Positions 17,199-25,618 of a stretch of 64,000 nt of DNA are shown here, piece by piece. Origin of the DNA: Croceibacterium ferulae (GTDB lineage Bacteria > Pseudomonadota > Alphaproteobacteria > Sphingomonadales > Sphingomonadaceae); the NCBI RefSeq assembly GCF_003660445.1, contig NZ_QZVQ01000008.1:211864-275863 (forward strand). Direction: 5' to 3'. Position 1 is the stretch's first letter, and each line of letters begins with the position of its first letter. A model generated the notes under the pieces. The model ran no database searches. It was given only the letters and a program-made list of their open reading frames with translations, and had not been told where the DNA came from. The position numbers and the translations under genes were made by a program.

Positions 17199-17702
17199 AT
17201 GAAGACCGCGCTTGATCTCGATGAAGCTGAACTCAACTCCGCAGACAGCGACTTCCTTTTCAAACTCCAAGAGCATGGCTGGTTCAGCACGCGCGTCTTC
17301 GACCCTGACAAACAGGAACCCGACTTCACTTACTCAACCGGTTTCTTCCACGGCTTAGGCCATCCAGAAATCATCGTATTCTCTTTGCCTAAGCAGGTGT
17401 CCCACGATATCCTCTGGGATCTCTACCGTGACATTCGCGAGGGGAAGGTTCCGGAACCCGGAGCAAGGTTGTCAGGGGTCTTTGGAAACCATCAGGCCGT
17501 GCTCCTTCCTGTCTCTCGCGATTTCTATGCTGAGCATCTCGGCCGAAGCTGCTGGTTCTACCGCGGTGATAATTTCCCCTGCCTTCAGCTTATTTGGCCA
17601 GACCGCGAGGGCCACTTCCCATGGCAGTCAGATTTCGATCCGGAGTTTGCAGGCGATCAGCCCGACTTAACAGATGGCATCTGGAGCGGCCTTACTACCT
17701 GA
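17199..17702 (+). CDS. DUF4262 domain protein
   Basis: The 167-residue protein shows the DUF4262 pattern: a short N-terminal helix, then EHGWFSTRVF, FTYSTGFFHGLGHPEIIVF and WFYRGDNFPCLQLIWPDREGHFPW. The family is widespread, often on mobile or accessory DNA, and has no assigned biochemical role. The gene is visibly AT-richer than the flanking phospholipase and the preceding 170-bp gap is equally AT-rich, which suggests insertion. No linked operon partner is seen. Confidence 0.75.
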   Translation: MKTALDLDEAELNSADSDFLFKLQEHGWFSTRVFDPDKQEPDFTYSTGFFHGLGHPEIIVFSLPKQVSHDILWDLYRDIREGKVPEPGARLSGVFGNHQAVLLPVSRDFYAEHLGRSCWFYRGDNFPCLQLIWPDREGHFPWQSDFDPEFAGDQPDLTDGIWSGLTT

Positions 17703-17891
17703 CGGCAGGAATCCACCCAAACATCGACATAGAAGCGGCTTGTAGCGCACCCCGAAAGCGGTCGCATGATCTGCGAGGGTTCCGCCGGGCGGGCGCTTGC
17801 GGCGTGACAGTGCTGGCCATTTCAAATCCTGTCCATTAGCCTTCCCGATGCGGGCGCCAAAGACCCGCGAACAAATGGGAGAAGGCAGCCT

Positions 17892-18308
17892 ATGTCGCTG
17901 ACGATTATGCAGGGTGTGGTGGTGGGCGCGCTGGCGCTGGCGGTGCCGGCGGGCGGGTACTGGCTGGGGCAGATGAGCTCCACCGATGTCAGGTTCCTGC
18001 GCGGCACGGACACGGCGTCGGTCGCCGGTGCGGTGACGGGTGATGCCGCGCATGATTACCGGGTGAAGGCAGAGGCCGGCCAGCTGCTGGAGGTGGCGCT
18101 GGCCGGATCGCCGCAGGTCGGCTTCGACGTGCTGGCCCCCGGCAGCGACCGCGCGATCGGCACCGGATCCGGCGGACAGGCCTGGCGCGGCACGGTGTCC
18201 GATGCCGGCGCCTACACCATCCGCGTGCATCACCAGGACGATAGCGCGGCCAAGGGGAGCGACAGGTTCGACCTGAAGGTATCACGACGCGACCCCGCCG
18301 ACGGCTGA
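17892..18308 (+). CDS. small secreted protein, lysozyme-inhibitor/PPC-like beta domain
   Basis: The 138-residue product starts with a hydrophobic signal or anchor (MQGVVVGALALAVPAGGYWLG). The rest forms one beta domain: DYRVKAEAGQLLEVALAG, FDVLAPGSDRAIG, and AGAYTIRVHH with a terminal SDRFDLKV. This pattern recalls PPC-type beta-sandwiches and the g-type lysozyme inhibitor family (PliG). The family choice is tentative. It stands alone on the plus strand before a HerA-like gene, so a periplasmic protective role is only a guess. Confidence 0.55.
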   Translation: MSLTIMQGVVVGALALAVPAGGYWLGQMSSTDVRFLRGTDTASVAGAVTGDAAHDYRVKAEAGQLLEVALAGSPQVGFDVLAPGSDRAIGTGSGGQAWRGTVSDAGAYTIRVHHQDDSAAKGSDRFDLKVSRRDPADG

Positions 18309-18389
18309 ATCGCCGAAGATGTTGAAAAGCCGCCGCCTCGGCCGCTCCCGAGCTTGGGGGCAGGGCCTGCGGCGGCTACATGCTGGCGC

Positions 18390-19856
18390 ATGGAGTCGCG
18401 GGTCATCATCGGGGAGCAGCAGGGCGGCGCTGCAGTCCACGTCGACATAGAGGAGCTGCTGGCCACCCGCCTGCTGGTGCAGGGCAATTCCGGCTCCGGC
18501 AAATCGCACCTGCTGCGCCGCCTGCTGGAGGAATCCGCCGGCATCGTGCAGCAGATCGTGATCGACCCGGAGGGCGATTTCGTCACTTTGGCCGATCATT
18601 TCGACCATGTGGTGATCGACGGTGCCGGCCATTCGGTGGCGGAGATCGAGGCACTGGCCGCCCGCACCCGGCAGCATCGCGCATCCGTGGTCCTGTCGCT
18701 GGAAGGGCTGGATGTGGAGCAGCAGATCCGCTGCGCCGCCCATTTCCTGACCGCCCTGTTCGACGCCCCGCGCGAACACTGGTTTCCCGTGCTGGTCGTG
18801 GTGGACGAGGCGCAGATGTTCGCGCCCGCCGCCGGCGGCGAGATCAGCGAGGAGACGCGCCGGATCAGCCTGAATGCGATGACCAACCTGATGTGCCGCG
18901 GGCGCAAGCGCGGCCTGGCGGGGATCGTCGCGACGCAGCGGCTGGCCAAGCTGGCCAAGAATGTCGCGGCGGAAGCGTCCAACTTCCTGATGGGCCGCAC
19001 CTTTCTGGATATCGACATGATCCGCGCGGCGGACCTGCTGGGCATGGAACGGCGGCAGGCGGAACAGATCCGCGACCTGGACCGCGGCATGTTCCTGGGC
19101 CTTGGCCCGGCCATCACCCGCGTGCCGCTGAAGGTGAAGATCGGCTCCGTCCAGTCCGGCCCGCGCACCAGCACCGGCAGCGGGCTGCTGCCGCTGCCCT
19201 CCGCCGCGCCGGCCGAAATGAAGGATCTGCTGCATTCGGAACTGGCGGAGGCGGCCGCCGCGCGCGGCGACATGCCCGCGCCGCCGCCGGCGGCCTTCGT
19301 GATGGACCAGCCTTCGGGGTCGGAACGGCTGGCAGAACGCATGGCTGAGCTGGATGCGCAGGCGGCCGAGGCCGATGCCGCCGCGCTGCCGGCCTCCGAT
19401 GCTGCCGAGCGGGTGGAAATGGTGCTGCGCGATCTGGCCGCCGATCCCAAGGCCGCGTTCCAGCCGACCTCCGCTCTGTTCCAGACCTTCCTGATGCAGT
19501 GCCGGCAATATCAGGTGCAATCCGCCGGGATCGACATGGCCGGCTTCCGCCGCCGCTTCGCGCTGGCACAGGCGGGCATGGACCGGCTGGACGAGGAGAC
19601 GCGCGCCGCGATCCTGCAGCTGGCCGCGCCGCTGGAGGACGATCTGCTCGCCCCCTTCCTGCTGATCGCCCGGCTGGCCGCAACCGGCCACGGCACGCCG
19701 GACGAGGATCAGCTGGCGCGTGTCTATGGCACCAGCAGCCCCAGCCGCATCCGCCGCCTGCTGGAACATCTGGAAAAGCGCGGGCTGATCGTCGTGCGGG
19801 AGGATTATGGCGGGGAGCGCAGCGTCACCGTGCCGGGGCTCGCCGCCCTCGCCTGA
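18390..19856 (+). CDS. HerA/FtsK-like ATP-binding protein
   Basis: The 488-residue protein has Walker A GNSGSGKSH (residues 32-39) and Walker B VLVVVDEAQM (Asp139, Glu140). A sensor-like region RKRGLAGIVATQRLAKLAK follows, which is typical of DUF87/HerA hexameric ATPases. The C-terminal third contains YGTSSPSRIRRLLEHLEKRGLI, a winged-helix-like DNA-binding segment. Such stand-alone proteins are common in alphaproteobacteria with unknown substrates. Nuclease partner NurA is not nearby. I chose the ATG at 18390; an upstream ATG at 18354 is possible but adds an atypical leader. Confidence 0.82.
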   Translation: MESRVIIGEQQGGAAVHVDIEELLATRLLVQGNSGSGKSHLLRRLLEESAGIVQQIVIDPEGDFVTLADHFDHVVIDGAGHSVAEIEALAARTRQHRASVVLSLEGLDVEQQIRCAAHFLTALFDAPREHWFPVLVVVDEAQMFAPAAGGEISEETRRISLNAMTNLMCRGRKRGLAGIVATQRLAKLAKNVAAEASNFLMGRTFLDIDMIRAADLLGMERRQAEQIRDLDRGMFLGLGPAITRVPLKVKIGSVQSGPRTSTGSGLLPLPSAAPAEMKDLLHSELAEAAAARGDMPAPPPAAFVMDQPSGSERLAERMAELDAQAAEADAAALPASDAAERVEMVLRDLAADPKAAFQPTSALFQTFLMQCRQYQVQSAGIDMAGFRRRFALAQAGMDRLDEETRAAILQLAAPLEDDLLAPFLLIARLAATGHGTPDEDQLARVYGTSSPSRIRRLLEHLEKRGLIVVREDYGGERSVTVPGLAALA

Positions 19857-20218
19857 TCGCCGCCTTGGCCATTTCCTACACCCGCCCGGCTGTGTCATGG
19901 GGGCGCCATGCCGCTTCGCCTCGCTCTCCCTGCCGGTCAGCCCATGTGTGACACGGTGATGCTCCGGCCGTCGTCGCGACGCTCCGCCGGGCATGGTGTC
20001 GGTGCCGCCCGCAAGGTGACACCCTTGTCCTTCCGGCGACACCCGGCAGGGCCGGCAAGGCGACAGGTGAACGGCACCATGGTGACGGCGTTGCCCGCCA
20101 TGGTGACGCCTTCTGCCCGCAAGTTGGCGGCTTTCGCCCGCAAGGTTCCGGAAACGGCGAAACAGCGCCCTGCACACTGTCACCCTGTCACCCCCCTCTG
20201 CCTTGAAAGCGTGCTGTC
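19857..20218 (+). other. 362-bp gene-free leader of pyrC with repeated GTGAC-type words
   Basis: I see no convincing gene here. The stretch is rich in GTGAC/GTCAC words. These include the near-palindrome GTGTGACAC at 19946-19954, GGTGTC (19995-20000) facing GACACC (20018-20023), ATGGTGACG twice near 20080 and 20099, and TGTCACC twice near 20178-20190. GCCCGCAAG also recurs three times. It may be a long 5' leader or a cluster of regulator sites for pyrC. Nothing in it can be assigned with confidence. Confidence 0.4.
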
Positions 20219-21259
20219 ATGAACACGATCACCATCCGCCGGCCCGATGACTGGCATGTCCATCTGCGCGACGGCGATGTGCTGACCGGCGTCACCCCCT
20301 ACACCGCACGGGTGTTCGGGCGGGCGATCGTCATGCCCAACCTGGTGCCCCCGGTGACCACGGCCGCGATGGCCGATGATTACCGCCGCCGGATCATGGC
20401 GGCGGTGCCGGCGGGCAGCGGCTTCACCCCGCTGATGACCTGCTACCTCACCGATTCGACCAGTCCGGTCGACGTGGCCGATGGCCATGCGGCCGGCATC
20501 TTCACCGCCGCCAAGCTGTACCCGGCCGGCGCCACCACCAACTCGGCCAGCGGCGTGACGGCCATCCGCAACATCTATCCCGTGCTGGAAGTGATGCAGC
20601 GCATCGGCATGGTGCTGTGCGTCCATGGCGAGGTGACCGACCCCGAGATCGACATCTTCGATCGGGAAGCGGTGTTCATCGACCGCGTGCTGGCCCCGCT
20701 GCTGCGCGACATGCCGGGCCTGCGTGTGGTGATGGAGCATGCCACCACGTCACAGGCGGTGCAGTTCGTGGAAGGCGCCGGCGACAACATCGCCGCCACC
20801 ATCACGCCGCAGCACCTGCACATCAACCGCAACGCCATGCTGGTCGGCGGCATCCGCCCGCATGCCTATTGCCTGCCGGTCGCCAAGCGGGAAGAGCACC
20901 GGCAGGCGCTGCGCCGCGCGGCGACCGGCGGATCGGGCAAGTTCTTCCTGGGCACCGATTCGGCGCCGCATGCGAAGCACATGAAGGAATCGGGCTGCGG
21001 CTGCGCCGGCATCTTCAACGCGCCGCACGCGCTGGAAAGCTATCTGACTGTTTTCGATCAGGAAGATGCACTGGACCGGTTCGAGCGATTCGCCAGCCTG
21101 GCAGGCCCGGCCTTCTACCGCCTGCCGGTGAACGAAGGCACGATCACGCTGGTGCGGTCGGAACAGCCAGTTCCGCAGGTTCTGGACGCCGCAGGCACCA
21201 CGATCGTGCCGTTTCATGCCGGTGAAACGATAGGCTGGAAGATTTTGTCGATGAACTGA
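20219..21259 (+). CDS. pyrC: dihydroorotase
   Basis: The 346-residue zinc amidohydrolase cyclises carbamoyl aspartate to dihydroorotate in pyrimidine synthesis. The metal motif DWHVHLRDG is at the N-terminus, as in E. coli type PyrC. KLYPAGATTNSASGV contains the carbamylated lysine, HGEV and MEHATT the zinc histidines, and GTDSAPH the catalytic aspartate. It is a single-gene unit behind an unusually long, repeat-rich leader. Confidence 0.95.
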   Translation: MNTITIRRPDDWHVHLRDGDVLTGVTPYTARVFGRAIVMPNLVPPVTTAAMADDYRRRIMAAVPAGSGFTPLMTCYLTDSTSPVDVADGHAAGIFTAAKLYPAGATTNSASGVTAIRNIYPVLEVMQRIGMVLCVHGEVTDPEIDIFDREAVFIDRVLAPLLRDMPGLRVVMEHATTSQAVQFVEGAGDNIAATITPQHLHINRNAMLVGGIRPHAYCLPVAKREEHRQALRRAATGGSGKFFLGTDSAPHAKHMKESGCGCAGIFNAPHALESYLTVFDQEDALDRFERFASLAGPAFYRLPVNEGTITLVRSEQPVPQVLDAAGTTIVPFHAGETIGWKILSMN

Positions 21260-21287
21260 GTGGAAAAGTGGTTTTCTTGCAGGATGG

Positions 21288-21317
21288 TTGCCGAACGTTC
21301 AGCTGACCGGGTCTAAA
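21288..21317 (+). promoter_or_regulatory. weak sigma-70-like promoter before glycine-zipper gene
   Basis: TTGCCG (21288-21293) and TCTAAA (21312-21317) are separated by 18 bp and lie about 40 bp before the ATG. Just downstream, GAACCA (21321-21326) and TGGTTC (21337-21342) form a 6-bp inverted repeat in the leader. Both boxes are imperfect. Confidence 0.3.
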
Positions 21318-21356
21318 CATGAACCAACGACACTTCTGGTTCGAAGGAGACCTAAC

Positions 21357-21773
21357 ATGAGCAACCTGCTGAAGACCTCCATCCTCTCCCTGGCTGCTTC
21401 CGGCGCGATCTTCACCGTGATGCCGGCCATGGCTGCCGAGCTGCCGGTGGCGCGCACGACCACGTTCTCCACCTTCGAGACGGCAACGGAAGCTTCTGCT
21501 GCCGACGAGTGGAACCAGGGTCGCCGGGATCGCGATCGTCGCCGTTATGGCCGCGACCGGAACGACCGCCGCTATGACCGTGACCGCGACTACCGCCCGC
21601 AGTGCGAGCGCAAGAGCGGCACCACGGGCCTGATCGTCGGCGGCGCAGCGGGCGCCCTGCTGGGTCGCGAGATCGACGGCGGCCGTGACCGCACTCTCGG
21701 TACCGTGCTGGGTGCTGCCGGCGGCGCGCTGCTGGGCCGCGAGATCGAAGGCACCGGCGTGAAGTGCCGCTAA
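21357..21773 (+). CDS. secreted glycine-zipper 2TM domain protein
   Basis: The 138-residue protein has a signal peptide ending AMAAE. A strongly charged Arg/Asp/Tyr-rich middle (GRRDRDRRRYGRDRNDRR) is followed by two glycine-zipper repeats: GLIVGGAAGALLGREIDGG and GTVLGAAGGALLGREIEG. Such Rick_17kDa-type domains anchor small proteins in the outer membrane or periplasm. The ribosome-binding site GAAGGAGA is excellent. The start at 21357 is set by the signal peptide. Confidence 0.85.
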   Translation: MSNLLKTSILSLAASGAIFTVMPAMAAELPVARTTTFSTFETATEASAADEWNQGRRDRDRRRYGRDRNDRRYDRDRDYRPQCERKSGTTGLIVGGAAGALLGREIDGGRDRTLGTVLGAAGGALLGREIEGTGVKCR

Positions 21774-21798
21774 ACTGATTGGGTTGCCGCGCCGGTTT

Positions 21799-23277
21799 CT
21801 ACCCGGCGCGGAAGCCCACTCCGACACTGGCCCGTGGCTGCGGCACTTCGGTGCTGGCCACGGGATAGGCGCAATAATCGGCCGCGTAGAATGCCGCCGG
21901 GCGGTGATTGCCCGACAGGCCCACCCCGCCGAACGGCGCCGCGGAACTGGCGCCATTGGTCGGCCGGTTCCAGTTGACGATCCCCGCCCGCACATTCGCC
22001 CAGAACCGATTATATTCCTGCGGGCTGCCGCCGACCAGGCTGGCCGCCAGGCCGAAGCGGGTATCATTGGCTACCGCGATCGCCTCGTCGAAATCGCCCA
22101 CCCGGAACACCTGCAGCAACGGACCGAACAGCTCCTCGTCCGGGCGCTTGCCGGCCTGGCTCATGTCGATCAGCGCCGGCGTGACGAAGGGCAGGTCATT
22201 GCCCATCGGCCGCCGCATCGGCACGATCGCCCGGCCACCGCGCGACAGCAGGTCCACGAAGCCTTCGGTCAGCTGCTCGGCCGCCGCATTGTCGATCACC
22301 GGCCCGATGAAGGGCTGCGGATCGTCGAATGGGGCGCCGATCAACATCCGCTCCGTCAGCGCCGCGACCTCGCCCACCACCGCGTCATACAGGCTGTCCT
22401 GCACGATCAGCCGGCGCGCCGCGGTGCAGCGCTGGCCGGCGGTGGTGAAGGCCGACTGCACGATCAGCGCGGCGGCATCGGCGACCAGCGGCGTGTTCCA
22501 CACCATCAGCGGATTGTTGCCGCCCATCTCCAGCGCCACGATCTTGCCCGGATCTTCCGCCAGCGCCCTGTTGATGGCGACGCCCGCGCGGGCGGATCCG
22601 GTGAACAGCACGCCGCCGACATCGGGATGCGCCACCAGCGCGCGCCCCTCGTCCGGCCCGCCGACCAGCAGCTGCGCGACATCTTCCGGCACGCCGGCGC
22701 GGTGCAGGCAGCCGATCAGGAAGGCGGCAGTGGCCGGCGTCTTCTCGCTGGGCTTCAGCACCACCGCATTGCCCGCGATCAGCGCCGGCACGATGTGGCC
22801 GTTGGGCAGGTGCGCGGGGAAGTTGTAGGGGCCGAGCACCGCCATCACCCCGTGCGGCTTGTGGCGGACGGCGGCGGTGGCGCCCATCACCCCGTCCAGC
22901 TTGCGCTGCCCGGTCCGCTCGGCATAGGCCTTTACGCTGATCTCGACCTTGGCGATCACCGCCTCGACCTCCGTCAGCGATTCCCAGCGCGGCTTGCCGG
23001 TTTCCCGTGCGATCAGATCGGCAAAGGCATCCTGCACCGCACGCACCTCGTTGGCGAAGCGGCGTAGCAGTTCGATCCGGTTGGCCAGCGGGCGGGCGGC
23101 CCATTGCGGCCACGCCTGCCGTGCCCGCTCCACTGCCGCGTCCACGTCACCCACGGCCCCGCGCCACAGCTCCGCCCCGGTGGCAGGTTCGAACGAGACG
23201 ATTTCGGCGTGGGACAAGCGGGGCACCTTGGCAGCTGAAGGGGTTGGCGGTTCTAACGTGGGGCAGGCATCCGTCAA
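21799..23277 (-). CDS. astD: N-succinylglutamate 5-semialdehyde dehydrogenase
   Basis: This 492-residue aldehyde dehydrogenase performs the fourth step of the arginine succinyltransferase pathway. The N-terminus through TGKPRWESLTEVEAVIAKV, the stretch RHKPHGVMAVLGPYNFPAHL, the general-base Glu in VALEMGGNNP and the nucleophile Cys in TTAGQRCTAARR are AstD-like. The end PFGGVGLSGNHRPAAFYAAD is diagnostic against other ALDHs. Its ATG overlaps the selO stop by ATGA. Other ast genes are not adjacent. Confidence 0.88.
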   Translation of the reverse strand: MTDACPTLEPPTPSAAKVPRLSHAEIVSFEPATGAELWRGAVGDVDAAVERARQAWPQWAARPLANRIELLRRFANEVRAVQDAFADLIARETGKPRWESLTEVEAVIAKVEISVKAYAERTGQRKLDGVMGATAAVRHKPHGVMAVLGPYNFPAHLPNGHIVPALIAGNAVVLKPSEKTPATAAFLIGCLHRAGVPEDVAQLLVGGPDEGRALVAHPDVGGVLFTGSARAGVAINRALAEDPGKIVALEMGGNNPLMVWNTPLVADAAALIVQSAFTTAGQRCTAARRLIVQDSLYDAVVGEVAALTERMLIGAPFDDPQPFIGPVIDNAAAEQLTEGFVDLLSRGGRAIVPMRRPMGNDLPFVTPALIDMSQAGKRPDEELFGPLLQVFRVGDFDEAIAVANDTRFGLAASLVGGSPQEYNRFWANVRAGIVNWNRPTNGASSAAPFGGVGLSGNHRPAAFYAADYCAYPVASTEVPQPRASVGVGFRAG

Positions 23278-24674
23278 ACCGGCAGGTGGCCGGCCGGCTG
23301 CGGCGGCTCGCCCAGCGCGTCGCCCAGCGCACGGATGGCGGCGATCTTGGCCTGCAAGGGCTGCCAGTCATCATTCTCGGCGATCGGCTGCCACAGCGCC
23401 TCCACCTCCTCGATCAGCAGGCTGGGCGGGGCGTCGGACCAGAGCGGATGATCGCCGGCCACCGGCTCGTAACCGGACAGCGCGGTGGCGAGGTCGCCCT
23501 CTGCCCGCCGCCCGCCGCGATGGGCGAAGAAGAAGGCGTCGGGGCCGATCGCGCCTGCTTTCATCGTCCGCTCCGCCGCGGCGATCAGCGCGAAGTCTGC
23601 CTCCACGCCCCGGCTCGCCACGCCCAGCCGCCAGCAGAAGCGGCGCGCCATGGCGGCGTTGTACGCCTGCGGGAAGCGCTCCAGCGCGGCGATCAGCGGG
23701 GCGCTGTCGGCCAGCCGGCGCAGCGCGATCGCCAGCTGCATCAGGTTCCAGCGGATCGCCTCCGGCTGGCGGCCGAAGGCATACAGGCCCGCATGGTCGA
23801 AATAGGCGGCGGTGAAGGTGGAGTCCCATTGTGGCAGCCAGCGCCACGGACCGTAATCGAAGCTTTCGCCCGAGATGTTCATGTTGTCGGTGTTGAGCAC
23901 GCCATGCACGAAGCCGGCCACCATGTAGCTGGCGGCAAGGTCCGCCATGCGCGTCACGACCTGGTGCAGCAGGATCACCGCCGGCTCGTCCCATCCCGGC
24001 GCGTCCTCCGGGGGCGGGGGGCCGGGATAGAGGCGCAGGGCATAGTCGACCAGCTGCGCCAGATGCTCGTCCTCCTCCAGCGCGGCGAGGCGCTGAAAGC
24101 TGCCGAAGCGGAGATGGCCGTGGCTCAGCCGCACCAGCACGGCGGAGCGGGTGGGGCTGGGCTCGTCCCCGCGCCACAGTTCCTCGCCCGTTTCCACCAC
24201 GCTGAAGGTCTTGCTGGTATTGGCGCCCAGCGCTTCCAGCATCTCGGTCGCCAAGATCTCCCGCACGGCGCCCTTCAGCGTCAGCCGGCCATCGCCCGCG
24301 CGGCTCCACGGGGTGGTCCCGCTGCCCTTGGTGCCAAGGTCGAGCAGGCGGTCCGCCCCGTCGCGCAGCTGCGCGAACAGGAAACCGCGCCCGTCGCCAA
24401 GGTCGGGATTGTACACCTGGAACTGGTGCCCGTGATAACGCAGGGCCAGCGGCACGGGCAGATTGCCCGGCAACGCGGTGAAGCGGCCGAAATGGCCGGT
24501 CCATTCGCTGTCGCTCAGGCCGGCAAGACCGACGGTGGCAGCCCATCGCTGGTTGCGGAAGCGTAGGGTCGCCCGGGGGAAATCGGCCGCGGCGACCTCG
24601 TCCCCCAGCCACGCTGCGATTGTGCCGATCCGCGGATCGGGGCGGTAGGGGGCGGGTTGCGGTTCGGCGCGCAT
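23274..24674 (-). CDS. selO: protein adenylyltransferase SelO/YdiU
   Basis: The 466-residue pseudokinase transfers AMP to protein Ser, Thr or Tyr residues and has been linked to redox stress. Characteristic segments are ALRYHGHQFQVYNPDLGDGRG, DLGTKGSGTTPWSRAGDGRLTLKGAVRE, and HGVLNTDNMNISGESFDYGPW with the metal-binding NxDN. The ATG at 24674 is preferred; an upstream in-frame TTG would add 12 residues. It is divergent from the hydrolase gene at 24740 and is co-transcribed with astD. Confidence 0.93.
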   Translation of the reverse strand: MRAEPQPAPYRPDPRIGTIAAWLGDEVAAADFPRATLRFRNQRWAATVGLAGLSDSEWTGHFGRFTALPGNLPVPLALRYHGHQFQVYNPDLGDGRGFLFAQLRDGADRLLDLGTKGSGTTPWSRAGDGRLTLKGAVREILATEMLEALGANTSKTFSVVETGEELWRGDEPSPTRSAVLVRLSHGHLRFGSFQRLAALEEDEHLAQLVDYALRLYPGPPPPEDAPGWDEPAVILLHQVVTRMADLAASYMVAGFVHGVLNTDNMNISGESFDYGPWRWLPQWDSTFTAAYFDHAGLYAFGRQPEAIRWNLMQLAIALRRLADSAPLIAALERFPQAYNAAMARRFCWRLGVASRGVEADFALIAAAERTMKAGAIGPDAFFFAHRGGRRAEGDLATALSGYEPVAGDHPLWSDAPPSLLIEEVEALWQPIAENDDWQPLQAKIAAIRALGDALGEPPQPAGHLPV

Positions 24675-24739
24675 GCTTTCAATAGTGGGAACGGGCAGGC
24701 CGGCGCGCAACCAAGCGGTGCCGGAACAGGACGGGTCGG

Positions 24740-25618
24740 ATGCAGGAAGCGGGCTACCAGACGGGCGAGTGGACCAGCGATGACGGGCTGGTGCTGCGCT
24801 ATCGCGACTATCCGGGGCGGGAAGATCGCCCGCCGATCCTGTGCATCCCCGGCCTGACCCGCAATGCCAGAGATTTTGAACCGGTCGCCGAAGCCTTTGC
24901 CGGCGAGTGGCGGGTGCTGTGCGCCGATCTGCGCGGCCGCGGGCAGAGCGATTATGCGCGGGATCCCGCCAGCTACATGCCGCTGCGCTATGTCGCGGAT
25001 GTCGCCGCGCTGCTGGATCAGGCGGGGCTGTCCCGGGTGGTGGCGGTCGGCACTTCGCTGGGCGGCATCGTCACCATGCTGCTGGCGGCGCAGATGCCTG
25101 AACGGATCGCCGGGGCGGTGCTGAACGATATCGGCCCTGATATCGAGGCAGTGGGCCTGGCGCGCATCCGCGAATATGTCGGGCAGGGGCGCAGTTTCCC
25201 CACCTGGATGCATGCCGCCCGGGCCTTGCGCGAACAGTCGGAAGCAACCCATCCGGATTATGCCATCGCAGACTGGCTGCGCATGGCCAAGCGGCTGATG
25301 TGCGTGGGCGCCGGCGGGCGGATTGCCTTCGATTACGACATGAAGATTGCCGAGCCGTTCTCCGCCCCGCTGCCCGATGAGGCGCCGGCGCCCGACATGT
25401 GGCCGTTGCTGCATGCCCTGGCCGGGCGGCCCGTGCTGGCGATCCGGGGCGAGCTGTCGGACATCCTGTCCGCCGCTACCCTGACGCGGATGGAGCGGGA
25501 GGTGCCAGGTCTGGATAGCGTCACCGTGCCGCGCACCGGCCATGCACCCACGCTGGAGGAACCGGAGGTCCAGGCAGCGATCGCCCGGCTGCTCACCCGT
25601 GTGGTGGAGGCGGGTTGA
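24740..25618 (+). CDS. alpha/beta hydrolase
   Basis: The 292-residue protein has the fold's landmarks. ILCIPGLTRNARDF forms the oxyanion region. The nucleophile elbow GTSLGG places Ser106. GELSDILS supplies the acid region and TGHAPTLEEPE the catalytic histidine. The substrate is unknown. The stop overlaps the start of a glycosyltransferase (TGATG), and the pair is probably expressed together. Confidence 0.88.
   Translation: MQEAGYQTGEWTSDDGLVLRYRDYPGREDRPPILCIPGLTRNARDFEPVAEAFAGEWRVLCADLRGRGQSDYARDPASYMPLRYVADVAALLDQAGLSRVVAVGTSLGGIVTMLLAAQMPERIAGAVLNDIGPDIEAVGLARIREYVGQGRSFPTWMHAARALREQSEATHPDYAIADWLRMAKRLMCVGAGGRIAFDYDMKIAEPFSAPLPDEAPAPDMWPLLHALAGRPVLAIRGELSDILSAATLTRMEREVPGLDSVTVPRTGHAPTLEEPEVQAAIARLLTRVVEAG

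Noticed and set aside
21321..21342. GAACCA/TGGTTC repeat as a regulator site
   Set aside because: The stem is only 6 bp and lies in the leader just before the ribosome-binding site of the glycine-zipper gene. It occurs once and could be chance.
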